Shown piece after piece: positions 1 to 10,507 of a stretch of 64,000 nucleotides of DNA; position 1 is the stretch's first letter; every line of letters starts with the position of its first letter. A program made the position numbers and the translations under genes. The stretch is from Sipunculus nudus (lineage: Eukaryota; Annelida; Sipuncula; Golfingiida; Sipunculidae): positions 3,816,076 to 3,880,075 of the forward strand of contig CM049309.1 of the NCBI GenBank assembly GCA_026874595.1. Direction: 5' to 3'. Below the pieces are notes generated by a model. The model searched no databases, had not been told where the DNA came from, and worked only from the letters and a program-made list of their open reading frames with translations.

Positions 1-1080
1 ACGTCATAGTTGTGGATTTCGCAACAAATCTTGGCCAAATAATGTTATTCACCCGCGACTTATAATAGCGTAATAATTTGGACCATATAATGTTTTCAAC
101 AGGGCTATATTACAGTTTTCATCCGCGCCGTATAAGAAGGTATCCATCGGCCAACAAAACAGTCTCCATTTGGACCATACAAGAATGTATACGCCAGGAA
201 CCGTATTACAGGGTCTTCTTCTGGGCCACAATATTGTATTCATACGCGCCGAATTTCACCTTGGCCGTATAACCAGACTCGCCGTGGTCTTATAACGAGG
301 GGTAAGTCTCGGCCATATGGCAGCGTATTTTTCTTGGGACAGTGAACCCTTCTGGGCCATATAACTGATTCAACGGGGTCGTATAACTAGGTGCCTGCTT
401 GGGCAATGTGTCCATCTGGGCCATATGGTATTCACACGCGACGTATAACAGGGTATCCAAATGGTCCATACAACATGGTTTCATCCGCGCCGTATAACAG
501 GTATCCACTTGGGCCATATAACATCGGGTTCGCAGGGAATGTGTAACGTAACTAGCTTGGCCATATAATATGGTATTCTCCCTCGACTTATAACAGAGTA
601 TTAATTTGGGCCAGGGCCATATAACATGTTTCTCATCCGGGCCATATTCACCGAAACATCCGGATATCCATCGGGGCCATAAAACAGTCTCTATCTGGGC
701 TATATAATAATGTATTAGCTTGGACCGCATTACAAGGATCCACCGCTTTAATCATGGCCAATTATAATGTACCGTACTCATGTGGGCCATTAACATTCGG
801 ATTAACACGGGTCGTATAGCAAGGTAGTTACCTTAGCCATACCATGTTTTCATCAGGGCCATATAACATTGAATTCATCCGCGCCGTATGGGGTATCCAT
901 TGGGGCCATAAAACAAAAATTCTCTTTCTGGGCCATATAACAATGTATTTGCCGGGACCGCATTACAGGGTTTTCGTCTGGGCCATATGACGAGGAATTC
1001 ACCAGGGCCGTATTTATGGGTTTTCACTAGTGCCCGTATAATAAAGTTTACTTTCGGGCAATATATGAAGGTTTCATCAA
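1..1080. repeat. Degenerate ~25-bp minisatellite at the left end
   Basis: Variants of GGGCCATATAACA followed by GTATTCAC-like sequence recur about every 25 bases (for example near 355, 417, 510, 615, 930, 987). The monomer is the same as in the later units, but the copies are much more diverged and I cannot group them into the ~348-bp sub-blocks seen downstream. The stop-poor minus-strand reading frames here (such as 290-730) are by-products of the repeat, because the 25-bp period rotates the frame at each monomer. It probably belongs to an older or edge-of-array unit that extends left of the window. Confidence 0.85.
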
Positions 1081-1418
1081 GAAGACCGACCAGGAGGAAA
1101 AGGAGATGTCGGACTACTCCGTAAGTGTCGCAACTTGACATATATGGAAGTTCTTTCTTGGCAACCTCTAGATGTCCGTAGTATCCCTAGGAATTTCTTG
1201 GAAAAATAAAGAGAAAATATATTTAAAACAAGGATATAAAATGGGATTTGTGATTCGTTTGGTTCAAACGATCGATCTTCGAAAAAAAATAATCTTTAAA
1301 TGCAATACTTTGTTAAATTTGAAATAAGCTCACATGACGTGTGATTGCTTTATTATTATCAAGTGTTATCGATGATGTTTGAATATATTTATCCACAGAT
1401 CCGAGGGTGGGTATGATT
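1081..1418 (+). repeat. Damaged remnant of a macrosatellite unit
   Basis: The first part (to about 1190) is a diverged copy of the start of the unit: a GTCGGACT-CTCCGTA-like stretch, then GATGTCCGTAGTATCCCTA. It then jumps to the ATTTCTTGGAAAAATAAAG part, which in intact units lies about 1.2 kb further on. It continues through GACGTGTGATTGCTTTATT to the GATCCGAGGGTGGGTATGA that normally precedes the poly(dT) tract. So about 1.2 kb is missing inside this copy, and its right side is cut by a transposable element exactly where the T tract should start. Confidence 0.8.
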
Positions 1419-1421
1419 TTT

Positions 1422-1450
1422 AGCTCAGCTAACTATAAGTCATCTGAGCT
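1422..1450. repeat. Terminal hairpin of element copy 1
   Basis: The arms AGCTCAGCTAACT and AGTCATCTGAGCT are separated by ATA and pair at 11 of 13 positions. A second, better copy lies at 2001-2029 (12 of 13). The same hairpin forms the end of the other element at 62,215-62,244. Confidence 0.8.
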
Positions 1451-1454
1451 ATAG

Positions 1455-1488
1455 TCGTCGTCCGTCGTCCGTCCGTCCGTCCGTAGAT
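1455..1488. repeat. CCGT/CGTC microsatellite of element copy 1
   Basis: A short run of CGTC and CCGT units (complement ACGG) lies directly inside the terminal hairpin. A second tract lies at about 2046-2084 inside the next internal repeat. The matching tract in the other element is at about 62,142-62,200. Confidence 0.85.
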
Positions 1489-3299
1489 GATGCACGTTTT
1501 GAAACCGTTAGACCTAGGAATCCAAAATTTTGGCATAATGTTAGATGTCCCCAAGATCTACCAAGCCGAAAACCGGGTCTTTGCGACTTCGTTCTTTTGA
1601 GAAATTAAGGAAAAACCTCAATTTTTTATTAAAAACCTATTTTCACACTTTAGGACTGCCTAATATCAAAACTACTCATCTGTATTTCCTCATATTAACA
1701 TAATTATTCCCCTATATATTTCCTATGTACATGCCAGAAATTATGTCTGTATTATATAATTTAAAAAAGTTATGGGCCCAAACATAATGCATTTTGTAAA
1801 AAATCAGGAAAGATATTTGATCACTTAACATAAAACATGTTAAAGCTATGGACTTTTTTTCTAGTAATATAACTTTTATTAATCAAAATTATATTGTATA
1901 CCCAAAATTAGATTAAAATCTTTTAAATTTTTTGAAATATTAACAAAAATAAAAAAATGGTACCTTAAATTTTGCCCAACTTTGACCATGGCACGTTTTT
2001 AGCTCAGCTGACTATAAGTCATCTGAGCTATAGTCGTGGTCCATTGTCCGTCGTCCGTCCGTCTGTCCGTCCGTCCGTAGATGTGGCACGTTTTGAAACC
2101 GTAAGACCTAGGAATCCAAAATTCGGCATAATGTTAGATGTCCCCAAGATCTCCTACCAAGCCGAAAACGGGGTCTTTTCGACTTCGTTCCTTTGAGAAA
2201 TTAAGGAAAAACCTCAATTTTTTATTAAAAACCTATTTTTACACTTCAGGACTGCCTAATATCAAAACCACTCATCTGTTTTTCCTCATATTTACCATAA
2301 ATATTCCTCTATACAGTTCCTATGTACATTCAAGAAATTATGTCTGTATTATATAATTTTAAAAAGTTATGGACCCAAACATAATGCATTTTGTAAAAAA
2401 TCAGGAAAGATATTTGATCGATTAACACAAAACATGTTAAAGCTATGGACCTTTTTTTCCAGTAATATAACTTTAATTAATCAAAATTAAATTGTATACC
2501 CAAAATTAGATGAAAATCTTTTAAATTTTTTAAAATATTAATAAAAATAAAAAATTGGTACCTTAAATTTTGCCCAACTTTGACCATGGCACGTTTTTTT
2601 TCCTGTGAGTACTGTGGATTTAATTTTCACAGCATGTTTTTGTTACCTTTTTCAACTGTTAACACCAAAAATTTGAAACCAGTTGATCAAAAATTGTAGA
2701 TTTTATTCAAGTTTTCAAGCACCATGTAACATATTGTTTACATCAAGCTAGTGTTATGCAGTTTGCAAGAACTCAGCTCCCCAGCTTCAGCTCTTAGTTC
2801 CTTAAATTCGGCATACAGCTAGATGTCTCCAAAATCCCCTACCATGCCAAGAATTTGGTCACTAGGACTTAATACCTTCAAGATATTAATGAAAAACTTC
2901 ATTTTTCCATTAAAAACCCATTGTTACACTTCAAGACTGCCTAATATCAAAACCACTGATCTGACTTTAATCATAAATAATATACATATTTTTCATTCTC
3001 TATGCACATGCCAGAATGATGTCAGTATTGCGTAATTGTTTTAAGTTATGGGCCCAAACATAATGCACTTTGTAAAAAATCAAGAAATATATTTACTTCC
3101 TTAACAAGGGGATTGCTGAAGCTAGAGATTTTTGTCAGGGATGTAACATTATTTAATCTAGATTCAATTGAATACCCAAAATTAGTTATGAATTTTTCAA
3201 ATTTTATAAGTTATTAGTATAAATGTAAAATTAATAACTTAAATTTTGCCCAACTTTGACCATGGCACGTTTGTTTCCTGGGAGCACTGTTGATATAAT

Positions 3300-4588
3300 T
3301 TTCATATCATGCACACATAAGGATTTCAGCTTTTAAGTTTAGAAAGCTGAGAGAAATTGGCCAAAAATTGTAGCTTTTATAAATGTTTTTATGAGACCCT
3401 GTCAGACTTTGGCTCTCTCCAGCCCCTCTTGAGTCACCTGTATGTTGACCTTGTTGAACTTTCAGCAAATTATACATGCTTGAGGCGAGGCATACAAGGG
3501 AATCCAGGCAGCTTATGGCCAGCCACAGTTGATCCAGGTGTCCAACCCAACTCATCTAGTAGTTTTAACCAACTACATAACAATAAACAATAAATTGATA
3601 AATTTTTATTGGTTTTTAATAAAAAATTAAAGAAAAATAGAAAAGGAATTTGTTAGTTTTTAATAACAGGAAATTAACTTGCAGTTACTGATGATATAAG
3701 AATCTTGTATCGATGGATAGAATGTCACGTATTCCAAATAACACCATGCAGTCACCTATGGTATTTTTCAGTTCAATTTTAATGATAAAGAAGTAAATCA
3801 TATCATTCATTACTAATCATTAGGGATCATATGATGGAAATTAATGATAGACAAAGATGCAGTTGATAATATTAATCTAGATTCCTACTGTGTCTAGTGT
3901 GTACATTGATGTGAAATTAGTCCAAAATGAATTTATTACAGTTATTTTTTAATATAAATAAAAGCCATAAAACCAGGTACTTATGATCATTATTTAAATG
4001 TGTGAATTTTGTATATTCTGGATTCTCAACATCATTGTTTGGTGAAAACTGAATAAATACCAGTCATGGTGCGAATACTTTGTAATTGTATTTAAATACG
4101 AATATGATTATGTACTCCATTATAAAATTTCTTGCATAAAGTATGGGAATTCAGGTAAAAATGAAAGTATATGAATACCAGTGCAAATACTTTCAAAATG
4201 TATTCATGAATGCATTCATGAATATATTCTTTAATATTATTTTAATAATCATTTCAGTTATATTTCATTTAAAAAAATCATATGATTCTCTTATTATTTA
4301 AAAAAAATAATATTTGGGACAATATTTGTATTTTTTTTTTAATTAATAGTTAAACTCTTATATTATATGTTCTGCTTATAAGTTATATGGCCAAGTCAAA
4401 ATCTGTGTGACAAAAGCACTTCATTTGTAAATAAAGTAAATGAAATCAATCCTCTTCCCTGTTTCCAAAGATACTATCAAAATCATACATAAGCTAAACA
4501 CCCACAACTCATAATACAGCTTATATTTATTTCCACACAAAACAAGCATGTGCCTCATTTCTAAATCATATTTTTTTATCAAATATAA
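3300..4588. other. AT-rich interior of element copy 1, no gene seen
   Basis: About 1.3 kb of AT-rich sequence with homopolymer runs. Only short reading frames occur (at most 82 codons, for example 3307-3555 on the minus strand), and I recognise no motif in them. A slightly less AT-rich patch lies at 3410-3560. I see no recurrence of this stretch elsewhere in the window. Confidence 0.6.
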
Positions 4589-4590
4589 CA

Positions 4591-4619
4591 GCTGAGCGCC
4601 GTGACCCATGGGTCCCTTG
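4591..4619. repeat. Palindromic terminus of element copy 1
   Basis: GCTGAGCGCC is followed by the perfect 12-bp palindrome GACCCATGGGTC (4603-4614) and CCTTG. It is the reverse complement, with three differences, of the left end of the other element at 58,803-58,835. Confidence 0.85.
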
Positions 4620-5047
4620 TTTCAATTTAAATTTCGGGCAATATAACAGGGTATCAACAGGATGGCCGAGCGGGAAGTAATGAAATGTCGGACTTCTCCG
4701 TATAAAAGTGTCGGAATTGTACATATCAGGAAGTTCTCCCTTGGCTATACCACAAGCTTTCCGTAGTATCCCTAAGTATAAATAAAATCTTTCAGTGAAA
4801 TTTAAAAAAAATAGGGAAATGACTGCAATCACAAATTAAAATTTGAAACATATATTAGAACAGCAGCATTCTCATCACGATCCCTGAGGGTTGAACGTCG
4901 AATTTATAAGTAAATAATCTACCCCCTCCGGTATGATAAAGGTCCTGTTGTCCACAGCATCCTCTAAGAAGCACCTACTGTCCCTCACTGTCTTCAGTCC
5001 TCTCTTGCTAAGGGGGTAAGCGTATTGATCCCACTAACTGCGGAGAT

Positions 5048-5064
5048 CCGTCCGGACGGTTTTT
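5048..5064. repeat. 12-bp palindrome followed by T5
   Basis: CCGTCCGGACGG is a perfect palindrome followed directly by five T residues. The same sequence recurs in the other units, even those with many differences nearby (for example in the unit starting at 30,830). The stem plus T run resembles a terminator in form only. Function is unknown. Confidence 0.7.
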
Positions 5065-5432
5065 CAGGAATAGCCCCCCGCGAATTCCCTGTGACCTATG
5101 GCAGCTCAGAAACGAATATTACCACATCTCCCTGATTGTGCTCCACACTTACCATAAACAAAACAAACACAGGAAGAGAATTGAGATATTGCAGTTTCAT
5201 AATAATACTTATCTCGATTTTATGAATCTATAGAATTCCGAGAATGTGTTTGTGTGTATAAAACGCATTATTATATAATTTTAGCTAAATTTGACTAACC
5301 GTAGTCCATGATCTTCCTTAATACTTTTTGGTTTTACGAAGAGATACGTAAATCCGCTGTAAAATCGGGCTTCGTACAACTTACAAGTCCATGATCGCCT
5401 TGTTTCTCTGAAACTGAGACAAGAATGACCGG

Positions 5433-5479
5433 GTTGCTAACGTGACGACATTAGCAACACCACCGATTCAATGACGTCA
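5433..5479. promoter_or_regulatory. Small hairpin and TGACGTCA (CRE-like) site in unit 1
   Basis: GTTGCTAA (5433-5440) and TTAGCAAC (5451-5458) are 8-bp inverted arms around a 10-base loop that contains TGACG. Fourteen bases further lies the full palindrome TGACGTCA (5472-5479), the consensus for CREB/ATF factors. More TGACG sites lie at about 5623, 5643 and 6054, and CACGTG at 5684-5689. The arrangement recurs in most units; the units starting at 30,830 and 40,566 keep TGACGTCA although the bases around it differ. That these sites bind factors or drive transcription is speculative. Confidence 0.3.
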
Positions 5480-6135
5480 TGATGTTTTAATCTTCAAACG
5501 TTCGGCTAGTAATACGTAATACTGAGTGTTAAATGATGTCATTAATTTTACCTTGCAGAGTGAATGTGTTTGGGGGTTCATAGGGTGCTTAGTTACGAGC
5601 CCAGACCGCAGATAGCGACACCTGACGTAAACAGCAATTTTGTGACGTATTTTTCATCAGCATGGGCGTAGACAACGTATTGCCACGTGGGTTTGTTATG
5701 TGATGTGAGGATTGCATGCGAAACAGAGACTAGGCCCTGTTATGATTTGCTGCTGCAAGCGTATTGTTACGGACAGTATATTTAGAAAATAATAAAATAC
5801 TGCAATGTAAATTGTTTTTATTCATTTTGGAATATTTTAGTGAAATCACTGCAGAGTTGAGAGCAAACATATTTGCTGACAGATTTTATAACAAAGCAAA
5901 TGACCTCGTACATTTCTTGGAAAAATAAAGAGAAAATATATTTAAAACAAGGATATATAATCGGATTTGCGATTCGTTAGGTTCAAACGATCGATCTTCA
6001 TAAAAATCAACTTTAAATGCAATACCTTGTTAAATCTGAAAAAAAAACTCAAATGACGTGTGATTGCTTTATTATAATCAAGTGTTATAGATGATGTTTG
6101 AATACATTTATTCACAGATCCGAGGGTTGGTATGA

Positions 6136-6189
6136 TTTTTTTTTTTTTTTTTTTTTTTGCGGAAGGACGACTGGGGTGGAGGGGGGGGG
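6136..6189. repeat. Poly(dT)/poly(dG) tract of unit 1
   Basis: 23 T residues (6136-6158) are followed by a 22-base spacer and nine G residues (6181-6189). This is the reference position for the same tract in all other units, where lengths vary widely. Confidence 0.9.
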
Positions 6190-6320
6190 AGCAGTTCCCG
6201 AGACCAGGGAGCAGGCGGTCCTGGCATCTGGTGCACGCTGGCCGGAACGTTAACCAAAGAATGACTGGAAAACGTGGCATCGTGTCCCGGCTAAAATACA
6301 ATATAATACAATAAGTGTCT
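6189..6320 (-). repeat. Conserved ~130-bp block, possible retroposed fragment with A tail
   Basis: The block from GAGCAGTTCCCGAGACC to ACAATATAATACAATAAGTG is the most GC-rich and one of the best conserved parts of each unit. On the minus strand it ends in a C run and then 15-28 A residues, as a reverse-transcribed sequence with a poly(A) tail would. I see no convincing internal pol III promoter and no clear target duplication. It occurs only once per unit, so it would have been carried along in the amplification. A SINE-like origin is a guess. Confidence 0.3.
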
Positions 6321-6910
6321 GAACAATAGAACACAGACACAAAGTCGGAGGATTATGTTGTGTATATACATTATATAAGGATAAAGCAAACGTACGTTAG
6401 TTTCTCATGCACCGCGCGCGTGAATTTTCAAAGTGGATTCAAAATTGTCCCCGATCATATCAAATTTAAATAAAAAAAATATCATGAAATATATTAATTT
6501 AAGAAGCGGGTCGGCAATGATTTCTAGAAGAAGCGCCCAAGAAACCAAACTTTTTTGGCCTAATGTTAACATTAAAAACACTGTTGAATATTTATTAAAA
6601 AAAATAAAAATATAATTAAAAAATTATATTAAAAAAAATGAAAATGTACATAACCGAGTCATGTGATGGGTTGTTTTTTTATGTTATTATTGTCCCCGTT
6701 AAACACGACTGTTCTGCCACAAATGGACCGAACGGCTGATGAACGAGCTGGACATAAATAAGGGGCCGTATAAGAATAAGCGGTCTACCAAATCGTATTA
6801 AACAAGAGTTCAGTCTGGCTGTGGTCCAAATTACCTGAATCGCATCAAAAAAGAAAATTGGCAGAATGACATTATATTCTACAGGCTGTTTCAAACAGGT
6901 TTTCCATGTT

Positions 6911-8252
6911 ATTGAGGCCGTATAACAAATGGTTTATGGTGCCCGGGCTATCTCTGCCCTTTAACACAGTGATCGGCAGGAACCTTATTACAGGGTTTAC
7001 TTCTGGGCCACATAACATGGTATTCATACTCGCAGTATAAAAGGGATTCACTTGGGCCATATAAGAAAGTATGCATCTTGGCCACACAACAAGAAATTCA
7101 CCTTGGCCATATAACAAAAGGTCCATCTCGGCCATATAACAGCGTATTCACACGGGCCATATCACGGAGTTTTCTTCTGAGTTAAATAGCAATGTACTCA
7201 CGTGGGCCATATAAAATCGGATTCAGCGGGGTCGTATAAAAATTTAGTTTACTCTCCCATAATATAAGGTGTCCAACTCGGCGTTGTCATATGAAATTCA
7301 CCCGCCACGTATAACATAGTATTATTTGGGCCATATAATAATGTTTACATAAGGGCCATATAACCTGGTATTCGTCCGCGCTGTATAAAAGGGATTTACA
7401 TAGGCCATATAAGAAAGTATGCATCTGGGCCACATAACAAAATATTCACCTTGGCCATATAACAAAAGGTCCATCTCGGCCATATAACAGCGTATTCACA
7501 CGGGCCGTATCACGGAGTTTTCTTCTTAGTTAAATAGCAATGTACTCACGTGGGCAATATAAAATCGGATTCAGCGGGGTCGTATAAAAAGTTAGTTTTC
7601 TCTGCCATAATATAAGGTGTCCAACTCGGCGTTATCATATGGAATTCACCCGCCACGTATAACATAGTATTATTTGGGCCATATAACAATGTTTACATAA
7701 GGGCCATATAACCTGGTATTCGTCCGCGCTGTATAAAAGGGACTCACTTGGGCCATATAAGAAAGTATGCATCTGGGCCACATAACAAGATATTCACCTT
7801 GGCCATATAACAAGGTTTCAATCTCGGCCATACAACAGCGTATTCACACGGGCCATATCAAGGGGTTTTGTTCTTAGTTAAATAACAATGTACCCACGTG
7901 GGCCATATAACATGTATTCACCGGGATCGTATAAAAAGAAAGTTTCCTTGGCCATATATTAAGAATTCCATCTCGGCTTATCATATGGTATTCACCCGCC
8001 ACATATAATATTGTATTAATAAGGACCATATAATAATATTTTCATGAGGGCCATATATAATAACATGGTATTCGTCCGCTCCGTATAACAAAGTATCCAA
8101 ATGGGCCATATAACAACGTCTCAATCTGGACCATGTAACAGGGTATTTGTTTTGGCCATATATCAAGGAATTCACCGAGGCCGTGTAACAAGATTTTCAC
8201 TAGGGCCAGTATTTTAAGTTTAATTTCGGGCAATATACCAGGGTATCAACAG
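6911..8252. repeat. Minisatellite of unit 1, three sub-blocks
   Basis: ~25-bp monomers run from ATTGAGGCCGTATAAC to CAGGGTATCAACAG. The landmark GGCCATATAAGAAAGTATGC occurs at 7055, 7403 and 7751, exactly 348 bp apart both times, which defines the sub-block of about 14 monomers. Confidence 0.9.
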
Positions 8253-9721
8253 GATGGCCGAGCGGGAAGTAATGAAATGTCGGACTTCTCCGTATAAAAA
8301 TTTCGGAATTGGACATATCAGGAAGTTCTCCCTTGGCTTCCACAAGATGTCCGTAGTATCCCTATGTATAAATAAAATCTTTCAATGGAATTTTAAAAAA
8401 ATAGGGAAATGACTGCAAACACAAATTAAAATTTGAAACATATATTAGAACAGCAGCATTCTCATCACGATCCCTGAGGGTTGAACGTCGAATTTATCAG
8501 TAAATAATCTACCCCCTCCGGTATGATAAAGGTCCTGTTGTCCACAGCATCCTCTAAGAAGCACCTACTGTCCCTCACTGTCTTCAGTCCTCTCCGGCTA
8601 AGGGGGTAAGCGTATTGATCCCACTAACTGCGGAGATCCGTCCGGACGGTTTTTCAGGAATAGCCCCCCGCGAATTCCCTGTGACCTATGGCAGCTCAGA
8701 ACCGAATATTACCACATCTCCTTGATTGTGCTCCACACTCACCATAAACAAAACAAACACAGGAAGAGAATTGAGATATTGCATTTTCATAATAATACTT
8801 ATCTCGATTTTATGAATCTAAAGAATTCCGAGAAAGTGTTTGTGTGTATAAAACGCATTATTATGTAATTTTAGCTAAATTTGACTAACCGTAGTCCATG
8901 ATCTTCCTTAATACTTTTTGGTTTCACGAAGAGATACGTAAATCCGCTGTAAAATCGGGCTTCGTACAACTTACAAGTCCATGATCGCCTTGTTTCACTG
9001 AAACTGAGACAAGAATGACCGGGTTGCTAACGTGACGACAATAGCAACACCACCGATTCAATGACGTCATGATGTTTTAATCTTCAAACGTTCGGCTAGT
9101 AATACGTAATACTGAGTGTTAAATGATGTCATTAATTTTACCTTGCAGAGTGAATGTGTTTGGGGGTTCATAGGGTGCTTAGTTACGAGCCCAGACCGCA
9201 GATGGCGACACCTGACGTAAACAGCAATTTTGTGACGCATTTTTCATCGGCATGGGCGTAGACAACGTATTGCCACGTGGGTTTGTTATGTGATGTGAGG
9301 ATTGCATGCGGAACAGAGACTGGGCCCTGTCATGATTTGCTGCTGCAAGCGTATTGTTACGGACAGTATATTTAGAAAATAATAAAATACTGCAATGTAT
9401 ATTGTTTTTATTCATTTTGGAATATTTTAGTGAAATCACTGCAGAGTTGAGAGCAAACATATGTGCTGACAGATTTTATAACAAAGCAAATGACCTCGTA
9501 CATTTCTTCGAAAAATAAAGAGAAAATATATTTCAAACAAGGATATCTAATCGGATTTGCGATTCGTCAGGTTCAATCGATCGATCTTCATAAAAATCAA
9601 CTTTAAATGCAATACCTTGTTAAATCTGAAAAAAAACTCAAATGACGTGTGATTGCTTTATTATAATCAAGTGTTATAGATGATGTTTGAATACATTTAT
9701 TCACAGATCCGAGGGTGGGTA

Positions 9722-9770
9722 TTTTTTTTTTTTTTTTCGAAAAGGCCGGGTGGGGGGGGGGGGGGGGGGG
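9722..9770. repeat. Poly(dT)/poly(dG) tract of unit 2
   Basis: 16 T, then CGAAAAGGCCGGGT, then 19 G. The near-identical partner in unit 4 has 16 T but only 15 G. Confidence 0.9.
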
Positions 9771-10246
9771 AGCAGTTCCCGAGACCAGGGAGCAGGCGGT
9801 CCTGGCATCTGGTGCACGCTGGCCGGAACGTTAACCAAAGAATGAATGGAAAACGTGGCATCGTGTCCCGGCTAAAATACAATATAATACAATAAGTGTC
9901 TTAACAATAGAACACAGACACAAAGTCGGAGGTTTATGTTGTGTATATACATTATATAAGGATAAAGCAAACGTACGTTAGTTTCTCATGCACCGCGCGC
10001 GTGAATTTTTAAAGTGGGTTCAAAACTGTCCCCGATTATATCAAATTTTAATTTTAAAAAATCATGAAATATATTAATTTATGAAGCGGGTCGGCAATGA
10101 TTTCTAGAAGAAGCGCCCAAGAAACCAAACTTTTTTGGCCTAATGTTAACATTAAAAAAACTGTTGAATATTTATTAAAAAATTAAAAATATAATTCAAA
10201 AATTATATAAAAAAAATGAAAATGTACATAACCGAGTTATGTGATG

Positions 10247-10279
<33 letters not shown>

Positions 10280-10507
10280 GTTTTTATTGTCCCCGTTAAA
10301 CACGACTGTTCTGCCACAAATGGACCGAACGGCTGATGAACGACCTGGACATAAATAAGGGGCCGTTTAAGAATAAGCGGTCTACCAAATCGTATTAAAC
10401 AAGAGTTCAGTCTGGCTGTGGCCCAAATTACCTGAATCGCATCAAAAAAGAAAATTGGCAGAATGACATTATATTCTACAGGCTGTTTCAAACAGGTTTT
10501 CCAGGTT

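Larger units (their letters stand above)
1422..3270. repeat. Internal ~600-bp tandem repeats of element copy 1
   Basis: The motif GCCCAACTTTGACCATGGCA recurs at 1974, 2572 and 3248, spaced 598 and 676 bp. Between these, phrases such as CCTAGGAATCCAAAATT, GATGTCCCCAAGATCT and ACTGCCTAATATCAAAAC recur in the same order. The first two copies are very similar, and the third (about 2800-3270) is clearly diverged and lacks the hairpin. The short reading frames at 1972-2196, 2138-2356 and 2823-3035 are translations of these repeats and not genes. Confidence 0.8.
1419..4619 (-). mobile_element. Non-autonomous hairpin-ended transposable element, copy 1
   Basis: This ~3.2-kb insertion interrupts a macrosatellite unit. 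Its left end is TTTTTAGCTCAGCT with a hairpin and a CCGT-type microsatellite. Its right end is CAGCTGAGCGCC followed by GTGACCCATGGGTCCCTTG. Read on the minus strand, both ends match the element at 58,803-62,244: about 30 of the 33 outermost bases agree at the palindrome end, and the AGCTCAGC hairpin and microsatellite recur at the other end. The interior is different and contains two or three tandem copies of a ~600-bp repeat and a long AT-rich stretch. No transposase or Rep/helicase reading frame is visible. Termini without long inverted repeats, hairpins and microsatellites suggest a Helitron- or Helentron-like non-autonomous element, but this is inference. No target duplication can be read, because insertion is combined with a deletion of the host unit. 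Confidence 0.75.
4661..8252 (+). repeat. Macrosatellite unit 1 (3,592 bp)
   Basis: This is the first intact unit right of element copy 1 and serves as the reference layout. It starts at GATGGCCGAGCGG. The palindrome CCGTCCGGACGG is at 5048-5059, a hairpin at 5433-5458, TGACGTCA at 5472-5479, the T tract at 6136-6158 and the G tract at 6181-6189 (short, 9 bases, with an extra GGGG just before). The ~130-bp GAGCAGTTCCCGAGACC block begins at 6189, the AT-rich part runs to about 6690, and the minisatellite begins at 6911. It holds three ~348-bp sub-blocks, one more than most units, which explains its length. Unit boundaries are my choice of phase. Confidence 0.9.

Noticed and set aside
1-1080. 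CRISPR-like array, because short repeats are regularly spaced.
   Set aside because: The repeats are contiguous degenerate ~25-bp monomers without unique spacers, no cas genes are present, and the context is eukaryotic.
4661-4760. Possible tRNA-Leu gene at the start of the units.
   Set aside because: Only the first ~16 bases fit. There is no cloverleaf, anticodon loop or B-box, and several units alter the A-box.
6900-8250. CArG-box (SRF site) arrays, because CCATATAA occurs in almost every monomer.
   Set aside because: The consensus needs CC, six A/T and GG. Here the six A/T are followed by C or other bases in nearly all monomers.
9179-9460. A 93-codon minus-strand reading frame found at the same place in many units (also 15,221, 21,259, 24,489, 38,360, 44,723, 51,329, 54,561, 57,796).
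   Set aside because: It recurs because the unit recurs. Differences between copies change amino acids freely, and units 10 and 14 have an indel that shifts the frame and lengthens it to 128 codons. There is no recognisable domain.
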